From Paracoccaceae bacterium (GTDB lineage: Bacteria; Pseudomonadota; Alphaproteobacteria; Rhodobacterales; Rhodobacteraceae), in assembly GCA_030750975.1 (NCBI GenBank), contig JASMHC010000017.1, positions 46,863 through 110,862 on the forward strand: a DNA stretch of 64,000 bases, in the 5' to 3' direction. Positions 1 through 8,210 of this stretch are shown here, piece after piece. The notes under the pieces were generated by a model. It was not told where the DNA came from. It made no database searches and worked only from the letters and a program-made list of their open reading frames with translations. A program made the translations under genes and the position numbers. The stretch's first letter is position 1, and every line of letters starts with the position of its first letter.

Positions 1-42
1 TTGCGACAATCCAAGCTTTTCTGACAGTTCTTTCAGATTCAT
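1..42 (-). CDS. aglR: LacI-family regulator AglR, N-terminal fragment (cut by window edge)
   Basis: On the minus strand an ATG at 42 opens a frame that runs off the left edge and reads MNLKELSEKLGLSQ. This is the usual opening of the LacI-type helix-turn-helix (L-x-E-L-A/S-x-x-x-G-x-S). It is divergent from the aglEFGAK operon, the position of aglR in rhizobia, and a palindromic LacI-type half-site pair lies 10 bp upstream of its start. Only 14 codons are visible, so the identification rests on the short motif plus context. I infer an alpha-glucoside-responsive repressor of the agl operon and of itself. Confidence 0.7.
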   Translation of the reverse strand, partial: MNLKELSEKLGLSQ

Positions 43-50
43 CGATTCGC

Positions 51-62
51 CAAAGCGCTTTC
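51..62. promoter_or_regulatory. LacI/AglR-type operator O1
   Basis: The 10-bp perfect palindrome AAAGCGCTTT (52-61) is followed one base later than a matching leading C; it lies just upstream of the aglR start. The same core recurs at 213-222. The central CG inside an inverted repeat is typical of LacI-family operators. Autoregulation of aglR is inferred. Confidence 0.65.
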
Positions 63-171
63 AAATTCACAGGTTTTCCGCGGCAACTGGCCACAGGGTG
101 CGGTACAACATGGTGAGTATCCGCATAAACAGGTCTTTTTCAAACAAATAATGGAAAAAATAATAGCCCTA

Positions 172-202
172 TTGACAGATCAAGGGAATTGCGGGCTATA
201 TT
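172..202 (+). promoter_or_regulatory. Predicted sigma70 promoter of the agl operon
   Basis: A consensus -35 TTGACA (172-177) precedes a TATATT-like -10 (196-202) at 18-19 bp. The predicted start would fall at about 208-210, immediately before the second operator, so repressor binding would block initiation or early elongation. Confidence 0.55.
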
Positions 203-211
203 AGCGCCATC

Positions 212-223
212 CAAAGCGCTTTG
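212..223. promoter_or_regulatory. LacI/AglR-type operator O2
   Basis: CAAAGCGCTTTG is a 12-bp perfect palindrome at the predicted agl transcription start, 55 bp before the aglE start codon. It shares its 10-bp core with the site at 52-61. The two centres are 161 bp apart, which would permit DNA looping; that is inference. Confidence 0.7.
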
Positions 224-278
224 AATAATGCGCTTCGGGGGAGAACCTAGAGCACAATGCTCACCTGAGGAGGAAATT

Positions 279-1637
279 ATGAAAATCTCGCTCTACGCCG
301 GCGCCGCAGCGCTGGCTATTACTGCTGGTATGGCCAGCGCAGACGGCAACCTGGCGTTCGGCATGGACGGCGGGCCATTCGACTGGGACGGATATAATGC
401 GTATAAAGCAAGCGCACCTGATCTGTCCGGTCAATCAGTAACCATTTCGGGGCCTTGGCTGACACCGGAAGACGGGTACTTTGACAACATGATCGCCTAT
501 TTCGAAGAAGCGACCGGTGCCGACGTTTCCTATGTTGGCTCGGACAGCTTTGAACAGCAGATCGTGATCGACGCCGAAGCCGGCGCCGCCCCGAATATCG
601 CAGTGTTCCCGCAGCCGGGTCTGGCAGCCGACCTTGCCTCGCGCGGCCTGCTTTCCCCATTGCCGGCAAGCATGGGCGACTGGATCACCGAAAACTATGG
701 CGCAGGATCGTCATGGGTTGATCTGGGCACCTATGCGGACGCCAATGGCGACGACCAGTTGTTCGGCTTCTTCTACAACGTCAACGTCAAGTCGCTTGTC
801 TGGTATAACCCGGAAAACTTCGAAGACGCAGGTTACGAAGTTCCAACCACCATGGAAGGCCTTCGCGCCCTGACCGAGCAGATCGTGGCAGATGGCGAAA
901 CACCGTGGTGTATCGGTCTGGGTTCCGGCGCTGCGACCGGCTGGCCGGCGACCGACTGGGTTGAAGACATCATGCTGCGCACCCAGCCTGCTGATGTTTA
1001 CGACGCATGGACCTCGAACGAGATGCCGTTCAACGACGCGCGCGTGGTTGCCGCTATTGAAGAGTTCGGCTGGTTCGCACGCGACGATGCGAAAGTATCG
1101 GGTGGCGCAGGCGCTGTTGCCTCGACCGACTTCCGCGACAGCCCGCAGGGTCTCTTCAGCTCGCCTCCGCAGTGTTACATGCACCGTCAGGCGTCGTTCG
1201 TACCGGCATTCTTCCCGGAAGATGTTGAGTTCGGCGTTGATGCAGACTTCTTCTACTTCCCGAGCTACGAGTCGAAAGACCTGGGTAATCCGGTTCTCGG
1301 CGGTGGTACTCTGATGGCGATCACCAATGCGTCTGACGCAGCATCGGCATTCATGGAGTTCCTGCAGCAGCCGATTGCGCACGAGATCATGATGGCTCAG
1401 ACCGGCTTCCTGACACCGCATAAAGGGGTGAATCTGGATGCCTACCTGAACGACACGCTGCGCAAGCAGGGTCAGATCCTGATCGATGCAACCACCTTCC
1501 GCTTTGACGGTTCCGACCTGATGCCGGGCGGTGTGGGTGCAGGCACCTTCTGGACCGGAATGGTTGACTATACCGGCGGCAAGGATGCGCAGACCGTTGC
1601 GGATGAGATCCAGGCAAGCTGGGACGCGCTGAAGTAA
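279..1637 (+). CDS. aglE: Alpha-glucoside ABC transporter, periplasmic substrate-binding protein
   Basis: 452-aa solute-binding protein (family 1) that would capture alpha-glucosides such as trehalose, sucrose or maltose in the periplasm and deliver them to AglFG. The start at 279 is chosen over 228 because a strong GAGGAGG ribosome-binding site lies at 267-273 and translation then begins with a normal signal peptide (MKISLYAGAAALAITAGMASA). It is the first gene of aglEFGAK. A 14-bp-stem hairpin follows the stop codon, which commonly allows the binding protein to be made in excess over the membrane subunits. The exact sugar range cannot be read from sequence. Confidence 0.9.
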   Translation: MKISLYAGAAALAITAGMASADGNLAFGMDGGPFDWDGYNAYKASAPDLSGQSVTISGPWLTPEDGYFDNMIAYFEEATGADVSYVGSDSFEQQIVIDAEAGAAPNIAVFPQPGLAADLASRGLLSPLPASMGDWITENYGAGSSWVDLGTYADANGDDQLFGFFYNVNVKSLVWYNPENFEDAGYEVPTTMEGLRALTEQIVADGETPWCIGLGSGAATGWPATDWVEDIMLRTQPADVYDAWTSNEMPFNDARVVAAIEEFGWFARDDAKVSGGAGAVASTDFRDSPQGLFSSPPQCYMHRQASFVPAFFPEDVEFGVDADFFYFPSYESKDLGNPVLGGGTLMAITNASDAASAFMEFLQQPIAHEIMMAQTGFLTPHKGVNLDAYLNDTLRKQGQILIDATTFRFDGSDLMPGGVGAGTFWTGMVDYTGGKDAQTVADEIQASWDALK

Positions 1638-1659
1638 TCGCTTTGCGCTGACACAATAA

Positions 1660-1700
1660 AACCGGGGGCGACCTGATCAGACTTTTGGTCGCCCCCGGTT
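1660..1700 (+). terminator. Intercistronic hairpin between aglE and aglF
   Basis: An inverted repeat with a perfect 14-bp stem (AACCGGGGGCGACC at 1660-1673 pairing with 1687-1700) and a 13-nt loop lies between aglE and aglF. No long T-run follows, so it may stabilise the aglE message 3' end or attenuate partially rather than end the operon. Confidence 0.7.
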
Positions 1701-1739
1701 CACATTTCATACCTCATTCAAATCGTCAGGGAGGGCGCG

Positions 1740-2951
1740 ATGAATCCGGCGCTGTTAGGGTTAATAACCATCGCAACAGGTGTGGTCGGCTGTGTTGGCT
1801 ATTTCTACCTGTCCAACCTGATCCTCGATACGTTCATCTTTCCGGCACGCGATATCGGAGAATCCGAGGCACGAACCCGACGCACGATTATGATCGTTAT
1901 TGCGATTGCCGTGTCACTGCCTCTTGCATTTCTAATAATGCAAAACTTCCTAAGTGGTTCGGTGCTTACTTTATCCGGGTTGTTCTACTCACTTGTGTGT
2001 CTGGTAGTTATTTGGGCTGCATTTTGGTGCGCCCGAAAAATAGGTCCCACAGAACCCTCTACGTCGGGACAAAACATCAACCGGGCCAATATGATCCGGC
2101 CTTGGCTGTTCATCTTTCCGGCCTTCTTTGCACTCAGCCTCTATCTGGCCTACCCGGTGTTTGAGACCCTGCGCCTGTCGCTGACTGACCGTCTGCCGGG
2201 GAACCGGTACGAGTTCGTGGGGCTGGACAATTACATCCAGATGTTCAACGAACCGAAATTCTGGGAATCCATGCGCAACAACATGCTCTGGCTGATTGTT
2301 GTGCCTGCCGCCTCAACCGGGTTTGGCCTGCTGGTGGCGCAACTGACCGACCGTATCAAATGGGGCAACATTGCCAAGTCTCTGGTGTTCATGCCCATGG
2401 CAATCTCGTTCGTTGGCGCATCCGTGATCTGGAAGCTGGTCTATGATGCCCGCCCCGAAGGCACCGAACAAATCGGCGTGCTGAACGCGCTTTACATCTG
2501 GTTCGGCGGGGTCGAGCCGCAGACATGGCTGACCATCCCGTTCTGGAACAACTTCTTCCTGATGATCGTGTTGATCTGGATTCAGACCGGTTTTGCCATG
2601 GTGATCCTGTCAGCGGCGCTGCGCGGCATTCCCGAGGAAACTGTCGAAGCGGCCATCGTAGACGGCGCAAACCCGTTTCAGATTTTCTTCAAGATCAAGG
2701 TGCCGCAGATAAAAACCACGATCCTCGTGGTCTGGACCACCATCACCATCGCCGTTCTCAAGGTTTTCGACATCGTGTTCGCGATGACCAACGGCCAGTG
2801 GGAAACGCAGGTTCTGGCGAATTACATGTTCGACAAACTGTTCCGGGCCAATGATTGGGGCATGGGCTCGGCCTCGGCCATGATCATCATGCTGCTGGTC
2901 ACGCCGATTCTGGTCTGGAACGTGCGCAATGCGCGCAAAGAAATGCAGTAG
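1740..2951 (+). CDS. aglF: Alpha-glucoside ABC transporter permease, MalF-like
   Basis: 403-aa inner-membrane permease (binding-protein-dependent transport, MalF/UgpA type). Three hydrophobic segments occur in the first ~110 residues before the conserved permease domain. The EAA-type coupling loop is visible near residue 305 (EAAIVDGANPFQIFFKIKVP), which contacts AglK. The start at 1740 has GGGAGGG just upstream. It is followed 11 bp later by aglG. The two permeases would form the heterodimeric channel. Confidence 0.88.
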   Translation: MNPALLGLITIATGVVGCVGYFYLSNLILDTFIFPARDIGESEARTRRTIMIVIAIAVSLPLAFLIMQNFLSGSVLTLSGLFYSLVCLVVIWAAFWCARKIGPTEPSTSGQNINRANMIRPWLFIFPAFFALSLYLAYPVFETLRLSLTDRLPGNRYEFVGLDNYIQMFNEPKFWESMRNNMLWLIVVPAASTGFGLLVAQLTDRIKWGNIAKSLVFMPMAISFVGASVIWKLVYDARPEGTEQIGVLNALYIWFGGVEPQTWLTIPFWNNFFLMIVLIWIQTGFAMVILSAALRGIPEETVEAAIVDGANPFQIFFKIKVPQIKTTILVVWTTITIAVLKVFDIVFAMTNGQWETQVLANYMFDKLFRANDWGMGSASAMIIMLLVTPILVWNVRNARKEMQ

Positions 2952-2962
2952 GGGACACCAAA

Positions 2963-4111
2963 ATGGACAATATCGCAGGTTCCAAATCCACCCTTACATG
3001 GGTTGTTCATATCTCGGTGGCCTTCTTGGTTATCCTCTGGCTGTTCCCGACAGTTGGTCTGTTCGTCTCATCCTTCCGGACCACGGACCAGATCGTGACC
3101 GGCGGATGGTGGAAAGCTTTGTTCCCTTCCGAGCAAAACTACACCATCCGCGCGGCGTCACCCGAGACCCAGTTCGCGGAAGGCGGGCTTTTCGTCATCG
3201 AAGGCAAACTGTTTGATGAAGGCAGAGATGTCGAGGTTCAGGTCTGGGGCATCAGTTCGCGTGCGATTGATGCATACAAAGTGGGTGAAACCGCCGAGCT
3301 GCGCAACGGCGGCACCATCACGGTTCAGGCCGACGGCGCATATCGCATGGAAAATTCCGTGGAATTTACCGGCACCCGTGGTCAGAGGGTCTTTGTCACC
3401 GCCTTGTCACCGCCGGAATTCACGCTGGACAATTACGACACGCTTTTGTTTTCCGGCAATGCATCGGAAAGCATGAGCACGGCCTTTATCTCGACCCTGA
3501 CCGTGGTCATTCCGGCCACCATCATCCCGATCCTGATCGCAGCCTTCGCCGCCTATGCATTGGCATGGATGGATTTCCCGGGCCGAGCGCTGCTGATCGC
3601 CTTCGTGGTGGGTTTGCTGGTTGTGCCGCTGCAACTGGCGCTGATCCCGCTGCTGAAGCTGCATCTGGGGATTGGCATCGGCAAGGGCTATCTCGGGGTC
3701 TGGCTGGCGCATACGGGGTTCGGCTTGCCTTTGGCGATCTACCTGCTGCGAAACTATATGGTCGGACTGCCCAAGGATATTATCGAAAACGCCCGCGTTG
3801 ACGGGGCCACCGATTTCCAGATCTTCGTCAAACTGATCCTGCCATTGTCATTCCCGGCGCTGGCCAGCTTTGCGATCTTCCAGTTCCTCTGGACATGGAA
3901 CGACCTTCTGGTGGCCAAAGTGTTTCTGATCGATGCGACAGGCCAGACCACGGTGATGACCAACCGCATTGTTGAAATGCTGGGCACACGCGGCGGCAAT
4001 TGGGAAATCCTTGCGACAGCGGCATTCGTTTCGATCGCTGTTCCGCTGGGCGTCTTCTTCGCCCTTCAGAAATATCTGGTCCGCGGCCTGCTGGCCGGGT
4101 CCGTGAAGTAG
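2963..4111 (+). CDS. aglG: Alpha-glucoside ABC transporter permease, MalG-like
   Basis: 382-aa MalG-type permease, partner of AglF. The ATG at 2963 (GGGGACACC upstream, 11 bp after aglF) is preferred; an in-frame start at 2855 would overlap aglF. A segment of about 110 polar residues sits between the first transmembrane helix and the rest of the permease core, presumably periplasmic and typical of AglG-type permeases. The EAA loop (ENARVDGATDFQIFVKLILP) is in the C-terminal half. It is cotranscribed with aglF and aglA. Confidence 0.87.
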   Translation: MDNIAGSKSTLTWVVHISVAFLVILWLFPTVGLFVSSFRTTDQIVTGGWWKALFPSEQNYTIRAASPETQFAEGGLFVIEGKLFDEGRDVEVQVWGISSRAIDAYKVGETAELRNGGTITVQADGAYRMENSVEFTGTRGQRVFVTALSPPEFTLDNYDTLLFSGNASESMSTAFISTLTVVIPATIIPILIAAFAAYALAWMDFPGRALLIAFVVGLLVVPLQLALIPLLKLHLGIGIGKGYLGVWLAHTGFGLPLAIYLLRNYMVGLPKDIIENARVDGATDFQIFVKLILPLSFPALASFAIFQFLWTWNDLLVAKVFLIDATGQTTVMTNRIVEMLGTRGGNWEILATAAFVSIAVPLGVFFALQKYLVRGLLAGSVK

Positions 4112-4122
4112 GTTAACTGACT

Positions 4123-5781
4123 ATGAATGCACAAACAGCACTTCAGGCTGAAACGGGGCTTGTGCCCGATCCCGACTGGTGGCGGGGCGGGGTGATCTAT
4201 CAGATCTATCCCCGCAGCTATCAAGACAGCAATGGCGACGGCATCGGCGACTTGAAAGGCATCGCCGAGCGCCTGCCCTATGTGGCGTCTCTGGGGGTTG
4301 ATGCGATCTGGATTTCACCCTTCTTCAAGTCGCCGATGAAAGATTTCGGTTATGATGTCAGCGATTATTGCGACATCGATCCGATGTTCGGCACTCTGGC
4401 GGATTTTGACGACCTGCTGGCCAAGGCACATGCGCTGGGCGTGCGGGTGGTTATCGACCTTGTGCTGTCGCACAGCTCGGATCAGCACCCGTGGTTTGCC
4501 GAAAGCCGCACCAGTCGGGACAATGCGAAATCCGACTGGTATGTCTGGTCCGATCCAAAGCCGGACGGGACACCTCCGAATAACTGGTTGTCGATATTCG
4601 GCGGCTCTGCATGGCAGTGGGACGCGCGGCGCGAACAATACTACCTGCATAATTTCCTAAGCTCGCAGCCGGATCTGAATTTCCACTGCGCGGACGTTCA
4701 GGATGCCTTGCTGGACGTCACCCGCTTCTGGCTGGAACGCGGCGTCGATGGGTTCCGTCTGGACACGATCAACTTTTACATCCACGACAAGCAACTGCGC
4801 GACAACCCGCCCCTTCCGCCGGAAGAGCGTAACGCCACAATTGCGCCCAGCGTGAACCCTTATAACCACCAGCGGCATCTCTATTCCAAGAACCAGCCCG
4901 AGAACCTTGTCTTTCTGAAACGGTTCCGCGCCCTGCTGGACCAATACCAAGACCGCACCTGCGTGGGCGAGGTTGGCGATGCCCAGCGCGGGCTGGAAAT
5001 TCTTGGCGAATACACGTCTGGCGGCGACAAGGCCCATATGTGCTATGCGTTCGAGCTGCTTGAGGGGGCACCGCTGACTGCCGCCCGTGTCCGCGAAGTG
5101 TTTGACCGCGTGGCCGAAGCCGCGCCCGATGGCTGGGCCTGCTGGGCCTATTCCAACCACGACGTCCAGCGCCATGTCAGCCGCTGGAATTTGGACGACA
5201 CCGCAACCCGTACCCTGGCCAATCTGATCATCTGCCTGCGCGGTTCGGTCTGTTTTTATCAGGGGGAAGAGCTTGGCCTGCCCGAGGCCGATGTGCCCTT
5301 CGAGGCACTGCAAGACCCTTATGGCATCGAATTCTGGCCCGAGTTCAAAGGCCGCGATGGCTGCCGCACACCTATGGTTTGGGACTCTCAGGCCGAAAAC
5401 TCGGGCTTTGGCGAAGGCGCCACCTGGCTTCCGGTCAGCCGCGATCACGCGCAACTGGCCGTGGATAAGCAACTGTCCGATCCCGCGTCGATGCTGAACC
5501 ATTACCGCGCGGTGATCGCCCTGCGGCGCGCCCATCCAGTATTGGCCAAGGGCAGCATTTCCGCCATGACGGTCTCGGGCGATTTGTTGACCTTCCAACG
5601 CGAATTGGACGGCGAAACCGTATTTTGCGCGTTCAATATGGGCCAGGCGGTGGTTGGGATAACCCTGCCGTCCGGCAACTGGCAGACTATCGGGGCAGCG
5701 CTTGGCGGCATCGCCCCAAACAAGGGACAAACAGAATTGGCGGGATGGCAGTGCTGCATTGCCCGCAAGCTGGAGGACTGA
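4123..5781 (+). CDS. aglA: Alpha-glucosidase, GH13 family
   Basis: 552-aa cytoplasmic glycoside hydrolase that would cleave imported alpha-glucosides to glucose. The GH13 signature regions are all present: the VIDLVLSHSS strand (109-118), GFRLDTINF with predicted nucleophile Asp214, GEVGD with acid/base Glu283, and YSNHD with transition-state Asp347. No signal peptide is seen, consistent with action on imported sugar. It lies between aglG and aglK in the same operon; the next start follows the stop after three bases. Specificity (oligo-1,6-glucosidase versus sucrose or trehalose hydrolase) is not resolved. Confidence 0.9.
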   Translation: MNAQTALQAETGLVPDPDWWRGGVIYQIYPRSYQDSNGDGIGDLKGIAERLPYVASLGVDAIWISPFFKSPMKDFGYDVSDYCDIDPMFGTLADFDDLLAKAHALGVRVVIDLVLSHSSDQHPWFAESRTSRDNAKSDWYVWSDPKPDGTPPNNWLSIFGGSAWQWDARREQYYLHNFLSSQPDLNFHCADVQDALLDVTRFWLERGVDGFRLDTINFYIHDKQLRDNPPLPPEERNATIAPSVNPYNHQRHLYSKNQPENLVFLKRFRALLDQYQDRTCVGEVGDAQRGLEILGEYTSGGDKAHMCYAFELLEGAPLTAARVREVFDRVAEAAPDGWACWAYSNHDVQRHVSRWNLDDTATRTLANLIICLRGSVCFYQGEELGLPEADVPFEALQDPYGIEFWPEFKGRDGCRTPMVWDSQAENSGFGEGATWLPVSRDHAQLAVDKQLSDPASMLNHYRAVIALRRAHPVLAKGSISAMTVSGDLLTFQRELDGETVFCAFNMGQAVVGITLPSGNWQTIGAALGGIAPNKGQTELAGWQCCIARKLED

Positions 5782-5784
5782 TCA

Positions 5785-6864
5785 ATGGCTGATCTGAAGC
5801 TGACCAATGTGGACAAAACCTATGGCGGCAACGTCAATGTCCTGAAAGACATCAACCTTGAGATCGAAACAGGTGAGCTGATCGTGTTCGTCGGCCCTTC
5901 GGGCTGCGGCAAATCCACCCTGCTGCGGATGATCGCCGGTCTGGAAAGGATCACAGGCGGCGTGCTGGAAATCGACGGGATCGAGGTGAACGACGTGCCC
6001 CCTGCCCAGCGCGGCATCGCGATGGTGTTCCAGTCCTACGCGCTTTATCCGCACATGACCGTGCGCGAAAACATGCAATTCGCCCTGAAGATCGCCAAGA
6101 AGCCTCAGGCCGAGATTGACGCGGCTGTCGACAAGGCCGCCAAGACGCTGCAACTGGATGACTATCTTGACCGTCTGCCAAAGGCTCTGTCGGGCGGACA
6201 GCGCCAGCGTGTCGCCATCGGGCGTTCGATTGTCCGCGACCCGAAAGTGTATTTGTTTGACGAACCGCTTTCGAACCTCGACGCAGCCTTGCGTGTCGCC
6301 ACCCGGATCGAAATCGCCCGCCTGAAAGAAGCGATGCCAGACAGCACCATGATCTATGTGACCCACGATCAGGTCGAAGCGATGACACTTGCCAGCCGCA
6401 TCGTGGTTCTGGCCAATAAAGGCATCGCGCAGGTCGGCACCCCGCTTGAGCTTTACGAGACACCGGAAAACGAATTCGTCGCACAATTCATCGGCTCGCC
6501 TGCCATGAACCTGCTGCCCGGCAAAATCACCGGCACCGGTGCTCAAACCACCGTTGCGCTTGACAACGGGGGGACAGCGGTCACGTCGATCGCAACCACC
6601 GATGCGGATATGGGTAAGCAAGTGAATGTCGGGGTACGTCCGGAAGATTTCGAACCCACGGACGGCAGCTATATTTTCAAGGACACCGTGGATATCGTCG
6701 AAGCCCTTGGCGAAGTCACCTTGGCCTATTTCGAACGCGAAGGCGAAGACCATATCATCGCCAAGCTGCAAGGCATTCACCACGAATTGCGCGGCAAGGA
6801 ACTGGCCCTGACCGCCGATCCGTCAAAGGTTCACATGTTCCACGACGGACAGTCGATGCGCTAA
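5785..6864 (+). CDS. aglK: Alpha-glucoside ABC transporter ATPase, MalK/UgpC-type
   Basis: 359-aa ATP-binding subunit energising AglEFG. Walker [10 protein letters not shown] is at 37-45, the ABC signature LSGGQ at 135-139 and Walker B VYLFDE at 155-160, followed by the switch His in the YVTHDQ motif. The C-terminal ~120 residues form the TOBE/OB regulatory domain of the MalK class, including the NVGVRPEDF stretch. Last gene of the operon; no convincing intrinsic terminator follows. Confidence 0.9.
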   Translation: MADLKLTNVDKTYGGNVNVLKDINLEIETGELIVFVGPSGCGKSTLLRMIAGLERITGGVLEIDGIEVNDVPPAQRGIAMVFQSYALYPHMTVRENMQFALKIAKKPQAEIDAAVDKAAKTLQLDDYLDRLPKALSGGQRQRVAIGRSIVRDPKVYLFDEPLSNLDAALRVATRIEIARLKEAMPDSTMIYVTHDQVEAMTLASRIVVLANKGIAQVGTPLELYETPENEFVAQFIGSPAMNLLPGKITGTGAQTTVALDNGGTAVTSIATTDADMGKQVNVGVRPEDFEPTDGSYIFKDTVDIVEALGEVTLAYFEREGEDHIIAKLQGIHHELRGKELALTADPSKVHMFHDGQSMR

Positions 6865-7186
6865 AAAGGTTAGGCTTCGATTGCGCCAAGGGCCTTTCAA
6901 GCTTTGTCGGGAACGACTGTTATAGGCCAAAACGACCGGGTTGCCCGCAATCGAGGGATAAGCCGCGCGAGCGTCGGCTCGCCGAGGTGGCGTGCCGACC
7001 TGTCGTTATGCCAGTTTATCCCTGCCAAGCACTCCCCTTAGTCCGTGTTTTTCGCGACTTTGGCAAATCGCCGCTCCGATGGGGCGGGACGGCGATCGCG
7101 CGGCGGCCTTCGGCCTTGATTCCGCGAAAGGTGTGGGAAATAGCGGATAAAGGTTTCCGAATAACCCAGAAAACCCTACTTACGCC
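6865..7186. other. Gene-free spacer between aglK and the GlxA-type regulator
   Basis: 322 bp between two convergent genes. I see only weak GC hairpins (for example GCGAG-N6-CTCGC near 6968-6983 and GGCC-TTC-GGCC near 7100) with no T-run, no credible coding sequence, and no RNA gene that I recognise. Confidence 0.5.
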
Positions 7187-8116
7187 TTAAAACGTCCGAT
7201 CCTTACTCGGCCGAACACCAAATCTTTTCAAATACGCCCGCGACAGGCTTTCCGGCGCGGGAAAACCGCACATCATGGCGATGGTGCCCACCTTTTCATG
7301 CGAATTGCGCAGCAGATTCCGTGCCCGTTCAAGCCGAAGCTCCAGATAATAGGCCTGCGGAGACTGGCCCAGATGCCGCTGGAACAGCCGCTGAAGCTTG
7401 TATCCTGGCAGGTCAAGCCGCTGGCAGATGTCGCCAATCCGCAATGGCGTTTCAATATGCGCCATCATTATTTCGGTCGCCCGCGCCAGATTGCGGTCCA
7501 GCCGTTTTAACGAACTATCCGCCCCGATAGACGCATCGCGATCACTTTCGCGCGGCAGATAGTACAAAACCTCGGCCACCCGACGCGCCAGTCTTTGCGA
7601 TCCGAAATGGGCGATCAGGGCCAGCGTCATGTCCATCGTCACCACACCACCCGCACTGGAAAACCGATCACCGCTGAAATTGTAGAGGCGGTCCACAAAC
7701 AGGTCATCCCCTCGTGCTTCGCGGAAGGCGACGATGGATTCGCGATGAACCGCGGCGGGGCGTTTTTCCAGCAGCCCTGCCTCGGCAAACAACAACGCTC
7801 CGGTTTCGACACATCCCATCAGGCACCCCTGACGCGCCCGCCGCCGCAGCCAGTTCAGAAAGGCCGCTGACCGCAGCCGATCGGGCGAATAAGACGCCAG
7901 CAGGATCACCACATCCGCTTTGGCCTCAATCAGCGGTCCGCCAATATCAAACGCCAGACCCGACGAGGATCGGGGCCGCGTCCCGTCAACGCTTAGCAAC
8001 CGCCATTGAAACAGCGGCTTGGGGCTTTCGCGATTGGCCACCCGCAAGGGTTCCGTCACCATCGACAGGGACACCAACGAAAACCCTTCGCCCAGTACAA
8101 TATTGATCGTTTTCAT
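7187..8116 (-). CDS. GlxA-family AraC-type transcriptional regulator
   Basis: 309-aa regulator with a DJ-1/PfpI-like (amidase-like) N-terminal domain of about 170 residues, including the VETGALLFAEAGLL segment typical of GlxA, GbdR and CdhR proteins. A C-terminal AraC double helix-turn-helix follows (from about residue 215, ending in the conserved second HTH around GFPAPESLSRAYLKRFG). It is divergent from the CoA ligase operon with about 95 bp between start codons. Members with this architecture control carnitine, glycine betaine, choline or arginine catabolism in other bacteria, matching the CaiD-containing operon next door. The effector is inferred, not shown. Confidence 0.8.
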   Translation of the reverse strand: MKTINIVLGEGFSLVSLSMVTEPLRVANRESPKPLFQWRLLSVDGTRPRSSSGLAFDIGGPLIEAKADVVILLASYSPDRLRSAAFLNWLRRRARQGCLMGCVETGALLFAEAGLLEKRPAAVHRESIVAFREARGDDLFVDRLYNFSGDRFSSAGGVVTMDMTLALIAHFGSQRLARRVAEVLYYLPRESDRDASIGADSSLKRLDRNLARATEIMMAHIETPLRIGDICQRLDLPGYKLQRLFQRHLGQSPQAYYLELRLERARNLLRNSHEKVGTIAMMCGFPAPESLSRAYLKRFGVRPSKDRTF

Positions 8117-8145
8117 GCCTTATTTGGTCAATTTTTTGTTCGCTC

Positions 8146-8166
8146 ATGTCAATATTTTATCGACAT
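8146..8166. promoter_or_regulatory. Inverted repeat in the divergent regulator/CoA ligase gap
   Basis: ATGTC (8146-8150) and GACAT (8162-8166) form an inverted repeat with an 11-bp AT-rich spacer in the roughly 95-bp gap between the GlxA-type regulator and the CoA ligase operon. It is a candidate binding site for that regulator. The arms are short, so chance is not excluded. Confidence 0.35.
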
Positions 8167-8210
8167 CAACGGCTAATCTTTGCCCCGTCCCCATGACCCG
8201 AGATTGCCCG

